5,391 bases of DNA, from the NCBI GenBank assembly GCA_018814245.1, contig JAHIZN010000288.1, positions 1-5,391 of the forward strand, read 5' to 3'. This DNA comes from a bacterium (GTDB taxonomy: Bacteria; UBA9089; CG2-30-40-21). Below are positions 1 to 4,445 of this stretch, in pieces; position 1 is the stretch's first letter; every line of letters begins with the position of its first letter. The notes beneath the pieces were generated by a model. That model saw nothing but the letters and a program-made list of their open reading frames with translations. It did no database searches and was not told where the DNA came from. Both the position numbers and the translations under genes were made by a program.

Positions 1-75
1 AATAGCCTTTTAAGACAAAAAAGCTCAATATGTAGTGTATTCCATAATTATACCACCAATATATAGGGTATCAAC

Positions 76-261
76 TCATAATATTGGACCAAATAACACT
101 ATCAATAATATGTCCTTAATTTTTTCACCGAGAATTGCTGTTCTTAATGTATCTTCTGTTACAAATTGTAAATTTACTAAGGCTTGATATAATGGCTGAC
201 CATTCCTTTCTGCCTCTTTTTCACCTTCTTTTAATTGGGAATTGGTAAAAGCATTTTGGCT
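76..261 (-). pseudogene. Remnant of a PilB/GspE-type N-terminal (MshEN-like) domain
   Basis: The minus strand is open for 61 codons, from just after a TAA (262-264) to the TGA at 76-78, with no ATG and no ribosome site, so this is a fragment. The peptide contains FTNSQLKEGEKEAERNGQP followed by LYQALVNLQFVTEDTLRTAI. It follows the pattern seen in the N-terminal domain of type II secretion and type IV pilus ATPases: a helix starting with xTxxQL, then xGxxLxxxLVxLxFVTExxLxxAI. That domain binds cyclic-di-GMP in MshE-like proteins, but the nucleotide-binding residues cannot be verified here. No ATPase domain with Walker motifs follows; after the domain there are about 15 hydrophobic residues (ILLIVLFGPIL) and a stop. 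The codons read like real protein, so it probably decayed from a longer gene. Chemotaxis- or response-regulator-associated MshEN proteins are alternatives. Confidence 0.42.
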
Positions 262-302
262 TTAAAATAAAAATAGCAGGTTAAAATTTATAATCTGCTA
301 TT
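262..302 (-). terminator. Possible minus-strand rho-independent terminator or decayed hairpin
   Basis: AATAGCAG (272-279) and CTGCTATT (295-302) form an 8-bp perfect stem around a 15-nt AT-rich loop. On the minus strand the stem runs into a T-rich stretch (CTGCTATTTTTATTTTAA), as in an intrinsic terminator. It sits immediately upstream of the PilB-like fragment, so it would end transcription coming from the right. The stem is AT-rich and the loop long, so termination efficiency is doubtful. Confidence 0.3.
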
Positions 303-340
303 ATACCTTCCTGATAAATTCGGATAGTAATATACCCTTT

Positions 341-584
341 GCAGACTTCTACAAATTAAGCTCTAATAGGGCATTGTTTTTGGACATTACCCATTATGTC
401 TAACTTATTGTCTATTAAGATGTTATGGTTTTAATGGCTAATTTTAGGAAAAAGATAACACCAATAAAATCAATTACTTGTAAATTGACGAAAAAGCTGA
501 ATGTCCAATTATGCTCTTTTTAGGGTAACTTGTTGAGAATCAATGAGTTCAATCATCGCAACAAATCAACTTGTAGAAGTCTAC
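341..584. mobile_element. 244-bp MITE-like element with 14-bp terminal inverted repeats
   Basis: GCAGACTTCTACAA (341-354) is the inverse of TTGTAGAAGTCTAC (571-584) with one mismatch in 14. Both ends are flanked by TTT (338-340 and 585-587), which could be a 3-bp target duplication, though a homopolymer in AT-rich DNA is weak evidence. A second internal inverted pair is TTGGACATT (380-388) with AATGTCCAA (500-508). No transposase fits in 244 bp. On the minus strand just inside the right end a 15-codon ORF starts MIELIDSQQ and ends at a stop, which could be the decayed start of a transposase. Best reading: a non-autonomous or internally deleted insertion sequence of unknown family. Confidence 0.5.
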
Positions 585-622
585 TTTGATAAAAAATGAC
601 TGATTTCTATTTTTCTATCTAA

Positions 623-814
623 ATGCAACATACCCCACTTCCTCTTTATAATTTAAATATGGAATTTAGATACATTGGGACGGTTCATAATCTACAATTT
701 TACTGTGAAAACTTGCTGGTACTTTATCAGGTTCAAGGTTCACAGTTAGTTGTCTTCCCTAACTCGGACAAGCCGAAACCAAAAGGGATGTGTAGTAAAT
801 TACGGGAGATGTGA
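623..814 (+). pseudogene. Doubtful short ORF, truncated by repeat C1
   Basis: This is a 63-codon plus-strand ORF, immediately preceded by an in-frame TAA (620-622) and lacking a Shine-Dalgarno sequence. The first 45 residues look protein-like, alternating hydrophobic and polar as in a beta-rich fold (for example FRYIGTVHNLQFYCENLLV). From the AAC codon at 761 onward the ORF is simply translation of repeat C1 (residues NSDKPKPKG and beyond), so the original 3' end has been replaced at a CTAAC boundary. It may be the remnant of a gene cut by the repeat or a chance ORF. I do not recognise the family. Confidence 0.2.
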
Positions 815-942
815 AATATCACGAAGCGAAACGCCACAAAGTAAAATCCCACACATCTAACCCATTATGTAACATATAATTAGTGATAATATTGTAAATT
901 TTCTTGCACAAAAAGCAAGAATTTCACGAGTAAGGTACTAAC
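758..942. repeat. Dispersed repeat C, copy 1
   Basis: This segment is closely matched by 2814-2983. It opens with CCTAACTCGGACAAGCCGA, containing a small hairpin TCGG-acaag-CCGA (764-776). It continues with a long-range pairing of a TGTGT-containing arm near 790 and a CCCACACA arm near 852, then TCTAACCCATTATGTAAC. A hairpin TTCTTGC-acaaaaa-GCAAGAA (901-921) follows, and the segment ends at GTACTAAC. Copy 1 has about 17 extra bases at the tip of the central stem (around 818-834), themselves able to fold as GCG-aaa-CGC. Length variation confined to a stem tip suggests the element is maintained as a structure. The element both starts and ends with CTAAC. No ORF is conserved between the copies. 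Confidence 0.75.
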
Positions 943-1239
943 TCAGAACCTCAATAGCTACATTACAACCAACCGCAAGCTTTCAAACTAAAGTAAACCA
1001 TCACGAGTTTGGATTATCTATTTTTCATGAATTGAGTGTAGCATATAGGATATTGAATGTCAAGAAGAAAATTAGTACGATGTGAAAATTTCAGCAATTA
1101 TGTATCTAAAATTCTGATTATTCAAACTCCAAATAGTAACTTCCGCTTAATTCAACACAGAATTGTGTGTCGGCTATTGGTCCGAAAAGTGCAACATTTC
1201 TTCTCGTGCACCGCTCCACACGAATTCTCAATACATCAA
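943..1239. other. No convincing gene
   Basis: This stretch is AT-rich with no ORF that carries a ribosome site or recognisable family features. Short overlapping frames exist on both strands. A 49-codon minus-strand frame (1118-1267) contains VALFGPIADTQFCVELSG and looks mildly protein-like, but it crosses into the inverted repeat at 1240-1254 and has no start signals. A small hairpin ACACA-gaat-TGTGT lies at 1155-1168. Confidence 0.5.
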
Positions 1240-1352
1240 ACTGTGTAAAAACTCCGAATCTGGACATCAATGCCGCAACATATTGTGGTTTTATGCAAGT
1301 CTACTACTTTATGTTGAAGGGTAATTATCGTGAAATTGAGTTTTTACACAGT
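1240..1352. mobile_element. 113-bp segment bounded by 15-bp perfect inverted repeats
   Basis: ACTGTGTAAAAACTC (1240-1254) is exactly repeated in inverse orientation as GAGTTTTTACACAGT (1338-1352). A second nested pair, CAACATA near 1276 and TATGTTG near 1312, makes the whole segment foldable. TTTTTACACA-type ends are seen in several insertion sequence families, so this could be a miniature inverted-repeat element. I see no target-site duplication and no transposase. The alternative is a remnant in which two transposon ends were brought together by deletion. Confidence 0.4.
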
Positions 1353-1360
1353 CTGACGCT

Positions 1361-1414
1361 TGTTCGTCATCTTCTTGCCTGAGCGGTATCTTCCGCCTGA
1401 GTAATATCTTCCGC
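1361..1414. repeat. 18-bp tandem repeat, three units (array D1)
   Basis: The three units are TGTTCGTCATCTTCTTGC (1361-1378), CTGAGCGGTATCTTCCGC (1379-1396) and CTGAGTAATATCTTCCGC (1397-1414). They share the core TATCTTCCGC, and the same family recurs as eight units at 3918-4062. The array is followed by TCTCTTGTAAGGCTAAC, which is almost identical to the sequence that follows the second array, but here it leads into repeat A1 rather than a B repeat. Confidence 0.75.
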
Positions 1415-1425
1415 TCTCTTGTAAG

Positions 1426-1556
1426 GCTAACGATAAGCTCACCTACCAGCAGGGGAGAATAACCACTAACTCTGTAAGCAAAATAAAAGTTTGATAAATC
1501 ACAACCGTTGTAAGCAGTTCCCATCCCCCTGCTGTTAGGTGCATCGCCGTGTTAGC
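1426..1556. repeat. Palindromic repeat A, copy 1 (attC-like)
   Basis: Outer arms GCTAAC (1426-1431) and GTTAGC (1551-1556) are perfectly complementary. Inner arms CACCTACCAGCAGGGG (1440-1455) and CCCCTGCTGTTAGGTG (1526-1541) pair except at one position. A spacer of 8-9 nt separates outer from inner arms on each side, the layout of the R and L boxes in integron attC sites. The central part (1456-1525) closely matches copy A2. The inner right arm carries GTTAGGT, which fits the GTTRRRY core, but the left arm is ACCTACC rather than RYYYAAC, so the match to attC is partial. On the minus strand it lies beyond B1 and the 13-bp array, downstream of the PIN module. Confidence 0.7.
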
Positions 1557-1574
1557 AATTCATCTATCCCTGTA

Positions 1575-1861
1575 GACCGAGTCCGTTCTCCGAGTCTCAG
1601 CTCCGAGCCACCTACCGAGCATCTTCTCCGCCACTTCAGTTCCGAGCCACCTCTCCGAGTTTTAGCTTCGAGCCACCTCTCCGAGTCTCAGCTCCGAGCC
1701 AACTACCGAGTATCTTCTCCGCCACTTCAGCTCCGAGCCACCTCTCCGAGTCTCAATTCCGAACCGCCTACCGAGTATCTTCTCCGCCGCTTCAGCTCCG
1801 AGCCGCCTCTCCGAGTCTCAGCTCCGAGCCAACTACTAAGCCCTTCTCCGCTGCTTCTCAG
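1575..1861. repeat. 13-bp tandem array, about 22 units, with a 65-bp higher-order period
   Basis: From 1575 to 1834 the sequence divides into twenty consecutive units of exactly 13 bp, followed by two slightly irregular units. Typical units are CTCCGAGTCTCAG, CTCCGAGCCACCT, ACCGAGTATCTTC and TCCGCCACTTCAG. Five unit types follow one another in fixed order, giving a 65-bp superperiod: 1588-1652, then a two-unit partial at 1653-1678, then 1679-1743, 1744-1808 and 1809-1861. It is G+C-rich and pyrimidine-biased on this strand, unlike its surroundings. Neither 13 nor 65 is divisible by three, so the open frame across it shifts phase from unit to unit and is not a conserved protein. It fills the interval between A1 and B1. 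Confidence 0.9.
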
Positions 1862-1864
1862 CAA

Positions 1865-1918
1865 GGCTAACCCATAAAAATAACCCGCTCCCTGTCGGGT
1901 TCATTTTTCTTGTTAGGC
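1865..1918. repeat. Palindromic repeat B, copy 1
   Basis: Outer arms CTAAC (1867-1871) and GTTAGGC (1912-1918) enclose an imperfect palindrome: AAAAAT-AACCCG (1876-1887), loop CTCCCTGT, CGGGTT-C-ATTTTT (1896-1908). There is a single unpaired C at 1902. The same layout recurs at 4073 and, decayed, at 4722. GTTAGGC fits the integron core GTTRRRY; the left end GGCTAAC misses RYYYAAC by one base. Similarity to B2 fades soon after 1950. It lies downstream, on the minus strand, of the PIN module. Confidence 0.7.
1876..1908. terminator. Bidirectional intrinsic terminator within B1
   Basis: The 6-bp G+C-containing stem AACCCG/CGGGTT has an 8-nt loop. It is followed on the plus strand by CATTTTTCTT and on the minus strand by ATTTTTATGG, so it has a T-tract in both directions. 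On the minus strand it is the first such structure after the PIN/partner operon ending at 2103, about 200 bp away. Confidence 0.45.
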
Positions 1919-2102
1919 TTTGATTTACTGTCTTTTTTCTTTTCCCCTGAAAATACCCATTCTACCTCTCACAAAGGCGTAAAAGTCGCAACGATTAATT
2001 ACCAACATCATCTCCTTTAATTTTCATCCTTCTTTGTGTCCTGTAGAGACATGAGTGTTTCTTTTTACTTCATTCATCTCACATGTCTGGATAAATAGCT
2101 TT
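1919..2102. other. Spacer between the PIN operon and B1, no supported gene
   Basis: The stretch is pyrimidine-rich at its left (1930-1955), like the tails of the other B copies. On the minus strand a 28-codon ORF beginning MMLVINRCDFYAF follows a good AAAGGAG site (about 1939-2025). It has no recognisable family and ends in the purine-rich repeat tail, so I do not call it as a gene. AGACATGAG (2047-2055) and CTCACATGTCT (2078-2088) can pair with a 2-nt bulge but lack a T-tract. Confidence 0.4.
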
Positions 2103-2318
2103 TCACGCCCTTACGGAATGGGAATGTATCGATTCATCCGTTTGCTTGCCTTGGATGATTTTGAGATTTTTCAGATTATATCGTTTGATAACATGTTGCC
2201 CGATCGTATTAATCTGCTGAGAAGATTGATGCTGTTCAGCCAATTGATGTCTGATTTCATGCAGTTGCCATAAGGTCACATCTTCTTCTTTTGTGTAATC
2301 ATTGTTATATTGTACCAT
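2103..2318 (-). CDS. Small helical protein, putative antitoxin partner of the PIN protein
   Basis: This 71-residue protein is encoded directly after the PIN gene and overlaps it by 14 bp. Its ATG at 2316-2318 is preceded at 6-nt spacing by a strong ribosome site, GGAGGGG, lying inside the last codons of the PIN gene. Residues 7-27 (DYTKEEDVTLWQLHEIRHQL) form an acidic then amphipathic helix, followed by a Gln/Ser-rich linker and a basic segment (KRYNLKNLKII, about 46-56). Short proteins with a W-x-LHEIRH motif are, to my recollection, common companions of this PIN subclass and are thought to wrap and inhibit the toxin; that is family knowledge and inference. No DNA-binding fold is recognisable, so autoregulation is uncertain. 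The toxin-first order is the reverse of classical vapBC. Confidence 0.75.
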   Translation of the reverse strand: MVQYNNDYTKEEDVTLWQLHEIRHQLAEQHQSSQQINTIGQHVIKRYNLKNLKIIQGKQTDESIHSHSVRA

Positions 2319-2781
2319 ACTGATCCCCTCCTAAATTTTCCAGAGTTAAAATTTGAATGCTCGAATAGTCCTGTTTTATATTGATTTCCTGAATGGCTTT
2401 CATCGTTTTTAGATTGACAATATGTCTAAAATTCCATGATACAATAGCATCAATTGCATAGTACGACGCTATCGCGATATGCACTGTATCATTAATTTCT
2501 TGCGGTAAAATATATTCTCTGTAAACACTGGCGAGCGTGAATATCACCTCATTGACTTCTAAAATGGATATGGAGAGCATATTGAGAAGTTGTAACATCT
2601 TCTCCCGTAATTCATGGTCAGTATTCTGGTCAATTTCCTCTAATACCAAGGTTGATGCGAAGAGGTCAAACTCTTTAGCGTTCTGTTGAACCCATTTTTG
2701 CGTAATAAGTTGTCTCACTGGTTTCTGGAAATCGAAATAGGCTGATATCACAGATGTATCAAGGTATATTTTCAAACTCAT
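2305..2781 (-). CDS. PIN-domain protein, putative VapC-like toxin ribonuclease
   Basis: This is a 158-residue protein with the full PIN layout. It starts with KIYLDTSVISAYFD, giving Asp8. LVLEEI follows, with Glu48/Glu49. NDTVHIAIA gives Asp98, and D-AIVSWNFRHIVN supplies Asp111 and Asn117 as the last acidic or metal-site position. These residues bind Mg2+/Mn2+ in PIN nucleases that cut single-stranded RNA such as tRNA or rRNA. The length is typical of the family and no position is obviously broken. The start at 2781 is supported by AAGGTGG six bases upstream of the ATG. It forms a two-gene operon with the small downstream ORF at 2103-2318, consistent with a toxin-antitoxin module. The substrate is unknown. 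Confidence 0.88.
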   Translation of the reverse strand: MSLKIYLDTSVISAYFDFQKPVRQLITQKWVQQNAKEFDLFASTLVLEEIDQNTDHELREKMLQLLNMLSISILEVNEVIFTLASVYREYILPQEINDTVHIAIASYYAIDAIVSWNFRHIVNLKTMKAIQEINIKQDYSSIQILTLENLGGDQYGTI

Positions 2782-2795
2782 ATTTTTCCACCTTC

Positions 2796-2827
2796 TTTAT
2801 ATTATGGAAATAACCTAACTCGGACAA
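2796..2827 (-). promoter_or_regulatory. Possible promoter of the PIN operon, using the edge of repeat C2
   Basis: On the minus strand TTGTCC (2822-2827) and TAATAT (2799-2804) are 17 bp apart; an overlapping TATAAA lies at 2796-2801. Both hexamers match the sigma-70 consensus at only four positions, so support is weak. The -35 would fall within the TCGG-acaag-CCGA hairpin at the end of repeat C2, meaning the repeat would supply part of the promoter. Confidence 0.25.
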
Positions 2828-2983
2828 GCCGAAACCAAAGAGGATGTGTGGTAAATTGCTGGAGTTGTGAAACACCACAAAGTAAAATCCCACACACCTA
2901 ACCCATTATGTAACGACTACTTAGCAAAAATGTTGGAAATTTTCTTGCACAAAAAGCAAAAATTCCACGGGTAAAGTACTAAC
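2814..2983. repeat. Dispersed repeat C, copy 2
   Basis: This is the counterpart of 758-942, with the same opening CCTAACTCGGACAAGCCGA, the same CACACACCTAACCCATTATG centre and the same TTTTCTTGC-acaaaaa-GCAA hairpin. The central stem is clearer here: TGTGTGG (2845-2851) with CCACACA (2890-2896), and inside it TTGTG (2865-2869) with CACAA (2876-2880). It lacks the 17 extra bases of copy 1. Its last bases, ACTAAC, are the first bases of A2, so the two repeats are joined head to tail at CTAAC. On the minus strand it lies between the lipoprotein cassette and the PIN gene, whose ATG is 33 bp away. Confidence 0.75.
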
Positions 2984-3112
2984 GATAAATTTACCTGCCA
3001 GCAGAACAGGGAGAATAATCACTAAATTCTTTAAGCAAAATAAAACTTTGATAAATCACAACCGTTGTAAGCAGTTCCCATCCCCTGCTGATAGGTGCAT
3101 CGCCCATATTAG
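2979..3112. repeat. Palindromic repeat A, copy 2
   Basis: The left end CTAACGATAAATTTACCTGCC (counted from 2979) and the right end CCCCTGCTGATAGGTG (3082-3097) correspond to the arms of A1, but both have decayed. The left inner arm reads CAGCAGAACAGGG with an insertion, and the outer right arm is TTAG (3109-3112). The core 3007-3081 is nearly identical to A1 (for example AAATCACAACCGTTG, then TAAGCAGTTCCCAT), so A1 and A2 are close relatives and A3 is more distant. On the minus strand it lies about 80 bp beyond the lipoprotein stop codon. Confidence 0.7.
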
Positions 3113-3129
3113 ACAAAATTTCACTCTAA

Positions 3130-3183
3130 TTACTTGAGTCCAATGGTGTTATAGAAATTGTTTCGGTTGTTTCCTTGCTCCAT
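3130..3183 (-). pseudogene. Leftover 3' end of a gene related to the one at 4875-5294
   Basis: Minus-strand codons here read NNRNNFYNTIGLK then TAA; the gene at 4875-5294 ends ENRNGFDNHIGLK then TAA. The DNA on both sides of the stop (CTCTAATTACTTGAG, 3124-3138 and 4869-4883) is identical. The fragment lies in the same frame as the lipoprotein gene, just after that gene's two in-frame TAA codons. An ATG precedes the fragment, but 17 residues without context are most likely a relic. It shows that a second copy of that gene's 3' end, or of a shared 3' segment, once stood here. Confidence 0.55.
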
Positions 3184-3192
3184 CAATTACGG

Positions 3193-3684
3193 TTACGGTG
3201 CGATCCCCGGTGAGATATCGTCTTTCTTGGTTGAGAACTCTGGTGGTGAGGACTTCGAGTCTGTGACTGTAAGCCAGACAAACTCCTCAAAGCCGTTGTT
3301 CGGATTATAGTTATATTGCGCGACTTGGTGAAGCATCTGCGAGTCTGTCATTGGGAATGCAACCGGTGTCTCCGATTCTTTGTCGAAGAACATTATCTGC
3401 ACTGGCTTTACGACCTTGCTCTTTTGCCCGACCACTACCTGAAGAATCTGCGCCATGAGAACACCATCATGAGCCTTCTCGGATTCCACATATACAAATA
3501 GTGCAACCCCCTGACTGCCGACCACCTTCCATGGTTTTGCTACTGGAACATCATTTCGCGAAGAGGTAGCGACGGGAGCGGTTGTATCTTCTTTTTTCTC
3601 CGATCCTCCCCCGCAGGAGATCAGCGACATGGACAGAATTAGGCAAATAACCGATGCGTTTACGATTCTCATAACCCTTCTCAT
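3193..3684 (-). CDS. Putative lipoprotein of unknown function
   Basis: This is a 163-residue protein with a classical lipoprotein signal: basic start MRRVMR, hydrophobic core (residues 7-22), lipobox L21-I22-S23-C24, then a Gly-rich stretch. Cys24 would be lipidated and retained, probably in the outer membrane since residue 25 is Gly rather than Asp. Residues 25-50 form a charged and Thr/Pro-rich linker (SEKKEDTTAPVATSSRN). The mature domain, from about 51, is beta-rich with several Val-rich strands (GVALFVYVES, QILQVVVGQKSKVVKPVQ) and a conserved-looking NNGFEEFVWLTV. I do not recognise the family. The first ATG is preferred because GGAGG lies six bases upstream; the Met at residue 5 is too close to any ribosome site. 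The base composition is visibly richer in G+C than the flanks, suggesting separate origin. It ends with two in-frame TAA codons. Confidence 0.82.
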   Translation of the reverse strand: MRRVMRIVNASVICLILSMSLISCGGGSEKKEDTTAPVATSSRNDVPVAKPWKVVGSQGVALFVYVESEKAHDGVLMAQILQVVVGQKSKVVKPVQIMFFDKESETPVAFPMTDSQMLHQVAQYNYNPNNGFEEFVWLTVTDSKSSPPEFSTKKDDISPGIAP

Positions 3685-3706
3685 TTTACACCTCCATAAT
3701 CAAAGA

Positions 3707-3735
3707 TAAATATGCGCACTGACGCAAAATTTCAA
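3707..3735 (-). promoter_or_regulatory. Putative sigma-70 promoter of the lipoprotein gene
   Basis: On the minus strand TTGAAA (3730-3735) and TATTTA (3707-3712) are separated by exactly 17 bp. They match TTGACA at 5/6 and TATAAT at 4/6. The expected start would be about 15-20 bases upstream of the GTG-TAAA-ATG region, leaving room for the GGAGG ribosome site. No operator-like palindrome is evident other than GCGTCAGTGCGC in the spacer. Confidence 0.45.
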
Positions 3736-3801
3736 TATGTTCTGGCTTCCACAATTTGCTAAGACTTGATTCATCTCATACATATCCATACTGTTTTGAC
3801 C

Positions 3802-3917
3802 GTCTAACGATCAAAACACCTACCAGCGGGGAGAATAACCACAAACCTTTATGTGCAAAATAAAATGTTGATAAGCCCAAAACCTTAATTACGAGCCCCA
3901 GTCCCCGCTGTTAGGTG
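3802..3917. repeat. Palindromic repeat A, copy 3 (diverged)
   Basis: It starts with GTCTAAC (3802-3808), which fits the integron core RYYYAAC exactly. Inner arms CACCTACCAGCGGGG (3817-3831) and CCCCGCTGTTAGGTG (3903-3917) pair over 14 of 15 positions. Compared with A1, one A has been lost from the left arm and the matching T from the right arm, so base-pairing is preserved. The interior keeps GAGAATAACCAC, GCAAAATAAAA and GTTGATAA but otherwise differs. The left end is also embedded in a hairpin TGTTTTGA (3792-3799) / TCAAAACA (3811-3818) with CTAAC in the loop. It is followed directly by the 18-bp array. Confidence 0.7.
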
Positions 3918-4062
3918 TTGGTTGCTATCTTCCGCTTGGTTATTATTTAACTCCTGAGTACTGTCTTACGCCCGAGCGGTATCTTACGCATGGTTACTAT
4001 CTTCCGCCTGAGTAATATCTTGCTCTTGGTTGCTATCTTAACGCCCGAGTAATATCTTGCGC
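3918..4062. repeat. 18-bp tandem repeat, eight units (array D2)
   Basis: The eight contiguous units start at 3918, 3936, 3954, 3972, 3990, 4008, 4026 and 4045; all are 18 bp except the seventh, which is 19. The consensus is roughly CTGAGTACTATCTTCCGC, with two first-half variants, TTGGTTGC and CTGAGTAA, that partly alternate. Because 18 is a multiple of three, the minus strand reads as a degenerate six-residue Lys/Arg-rich repeat (KILLRR, KIVTMR, KIPLGR), but the one-base slip in unit 7 and stops elsewhere argue against a protein. The same family occurs as three units at 1361-1414. The array lies between A3 and B2. Confidence 0.85.
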
Positions 4063-4072
4063 TCTCTTGTGA

Positions 4073-4212
4073 GTCTAACCATAAAAATAACCTGCTCCTT
4101 GTCAGGTTGATTTTTCTTGTTAGGCTTTGCTTCACTTCGCTGTCTTTTTCTTTTCTTCTGGCTTGCCAAACTATTGCATTAAATTTCACATTCAATATTG
4201 ACCCTGATTCTT
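4073..4212. repeat. Palindromic repeat B, copy 2, with extended tail
   Basis: Ends GTCTAAC (4073-4079) and GTTAGGC (4119-4125) both fit the integron core patterns RYYYAAC and GTTRRRY exactly. Between them is AAAAAT-AACCTG, loop CTCCTTGT, CAGGTT-G-ATTTTT. Relative to B1, a C-G pair has become T-A on both arms (CCCG/CGGG to CCTG/CAGG), a paired change. The tail 4126-4212 (pyrimidine tract, then GGCTTGCCAAAC, then ATTTCACATTCAATATT) is shared with B3 but not B1. B2 and B3 lie in direct orientation on either side of the DUF4258-like/DUF2283 operon. Confidence 0.75.
4083..4115. terminator. Bidirectional intrinsic terminator within B2
   Basis: The stem AACCTG/CAGGTT has an 8-nt loop, with ATTTTT after the stem on both strands. 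On the minus strand it is the first hairpin with a T-tract after the DUF2283 stop codon at 4227, so it probably ends that operon's transcript. Confidence 0.45.
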
Positions 4213-4226
4213 CTCTTATATGAATA

Positions 4227-4445
4227 TTAGGCTGCGATAGTTTGAAATTCTATAGGAAGTTTGCTTAAGCTCAACTCTCTAAGTTCTAATTTTTTACTGG
4301 CATTGTCAATATCGATGCCAACAAGATTTCTATCAGCATCATAATCGAGAACAATGCCTTCTGAAACTTCTTGGCTTTCAGTACTTGGCTTGGAAGACAG
4401 ATCAATATAGAGAGAATCTGTGTCTGGATAATAGTTTAACCTCAT
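4227..4445 (-). CDS. DUF2283 family protein, putative antitoxin-like partner
   Basis: This 72-residue protein shows the full DUF2283 signature: YYPDTDSLYIDL at residues 5-16, then EGIVLDYDADRNLVGIDIDNAS at 29-50, written here as EGIVLDYD and LVGIDIDNAS around a short loop, then the amphipathic tail LELRELSLSKLP. The domain is a small beta-sheet of unknown biochemical function. Its ATG overlaps the TGA of the upstream gene by four bases (ATGA, 4442-4445), and an AGGAGG site sits eight bases before the start, inside the upstream gene's last codons, so the two are translationally coupled. DUF2283 genes often sit beside DUF4258-type genes, and the pair is suspected to be a toxin-antitoxin module; that role is inference. 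Length is normal and nothing is broken. Confidence 0.88.
   Translation of the reverse strand: MRLNYYPDTDSLYIDLSSKPSTESQEVSEGIVLDYDADRNLVGIDIDNASKKLELRELSLSKLPIEFQTIAA

Noticed and set aside
1057..1382. Two overlapping plus-strand ORFs and a 49-codon minus-strand ORF (1118-1267)
   Set aside because: No ribosome sites and no recognisable family; they overlap each other on both strands and cross the 15-bp inverted repeat.
1309..1524. 71-codon minus-strand ORF
   Set aside because: It covers repeat A1, the 18-bp units and one inverted-repeat end. The equivalent frame stops early in A2 and is absent in A3.
1426..1556. Riboswitch or other known structured RNA for repeat A
   Set aside because: It matches no aptamer I recognise, lies after genes rather than before them on the minus strand, and its interior is poorly conserved between A1 and A3.
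1539..1877. 112-codon plus-strand ORF rich in Ser, Pro and Leu
   Set aside because: It is translation of the 13-bp tandem array. Unit and superunit lengths are not multiples of three, so the frame rotates through the repeat. The start is a GTG inside repeat A1 with no ribosome site.
2055..2273. Plus-strand ORF opposite the PIN partner gene
   Set aside because: It is a shadow of the minus-strand gene, which has a strong ribosome site and an operon partner.
3316..3501. Plus-strand ORF inside the lipoprotein gene
   Set aside because: It is antisense to a gene with a clear signal peptide, promoter and ribosome site.
3918..4062. CRISPR array
   Set aside because: The 18-bp units are contiguous with no unique spacers, and no cas gene is present; the same applies to the 13-bp array.
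3947..4195. 82-codon minus-strand ORF with Lys/Arg repeats
   Set aside because: It runs through B2 and the 18-bp array, has no ribosome site, and its front is the B2 tail that also appears, frame-disrupted, in B3.
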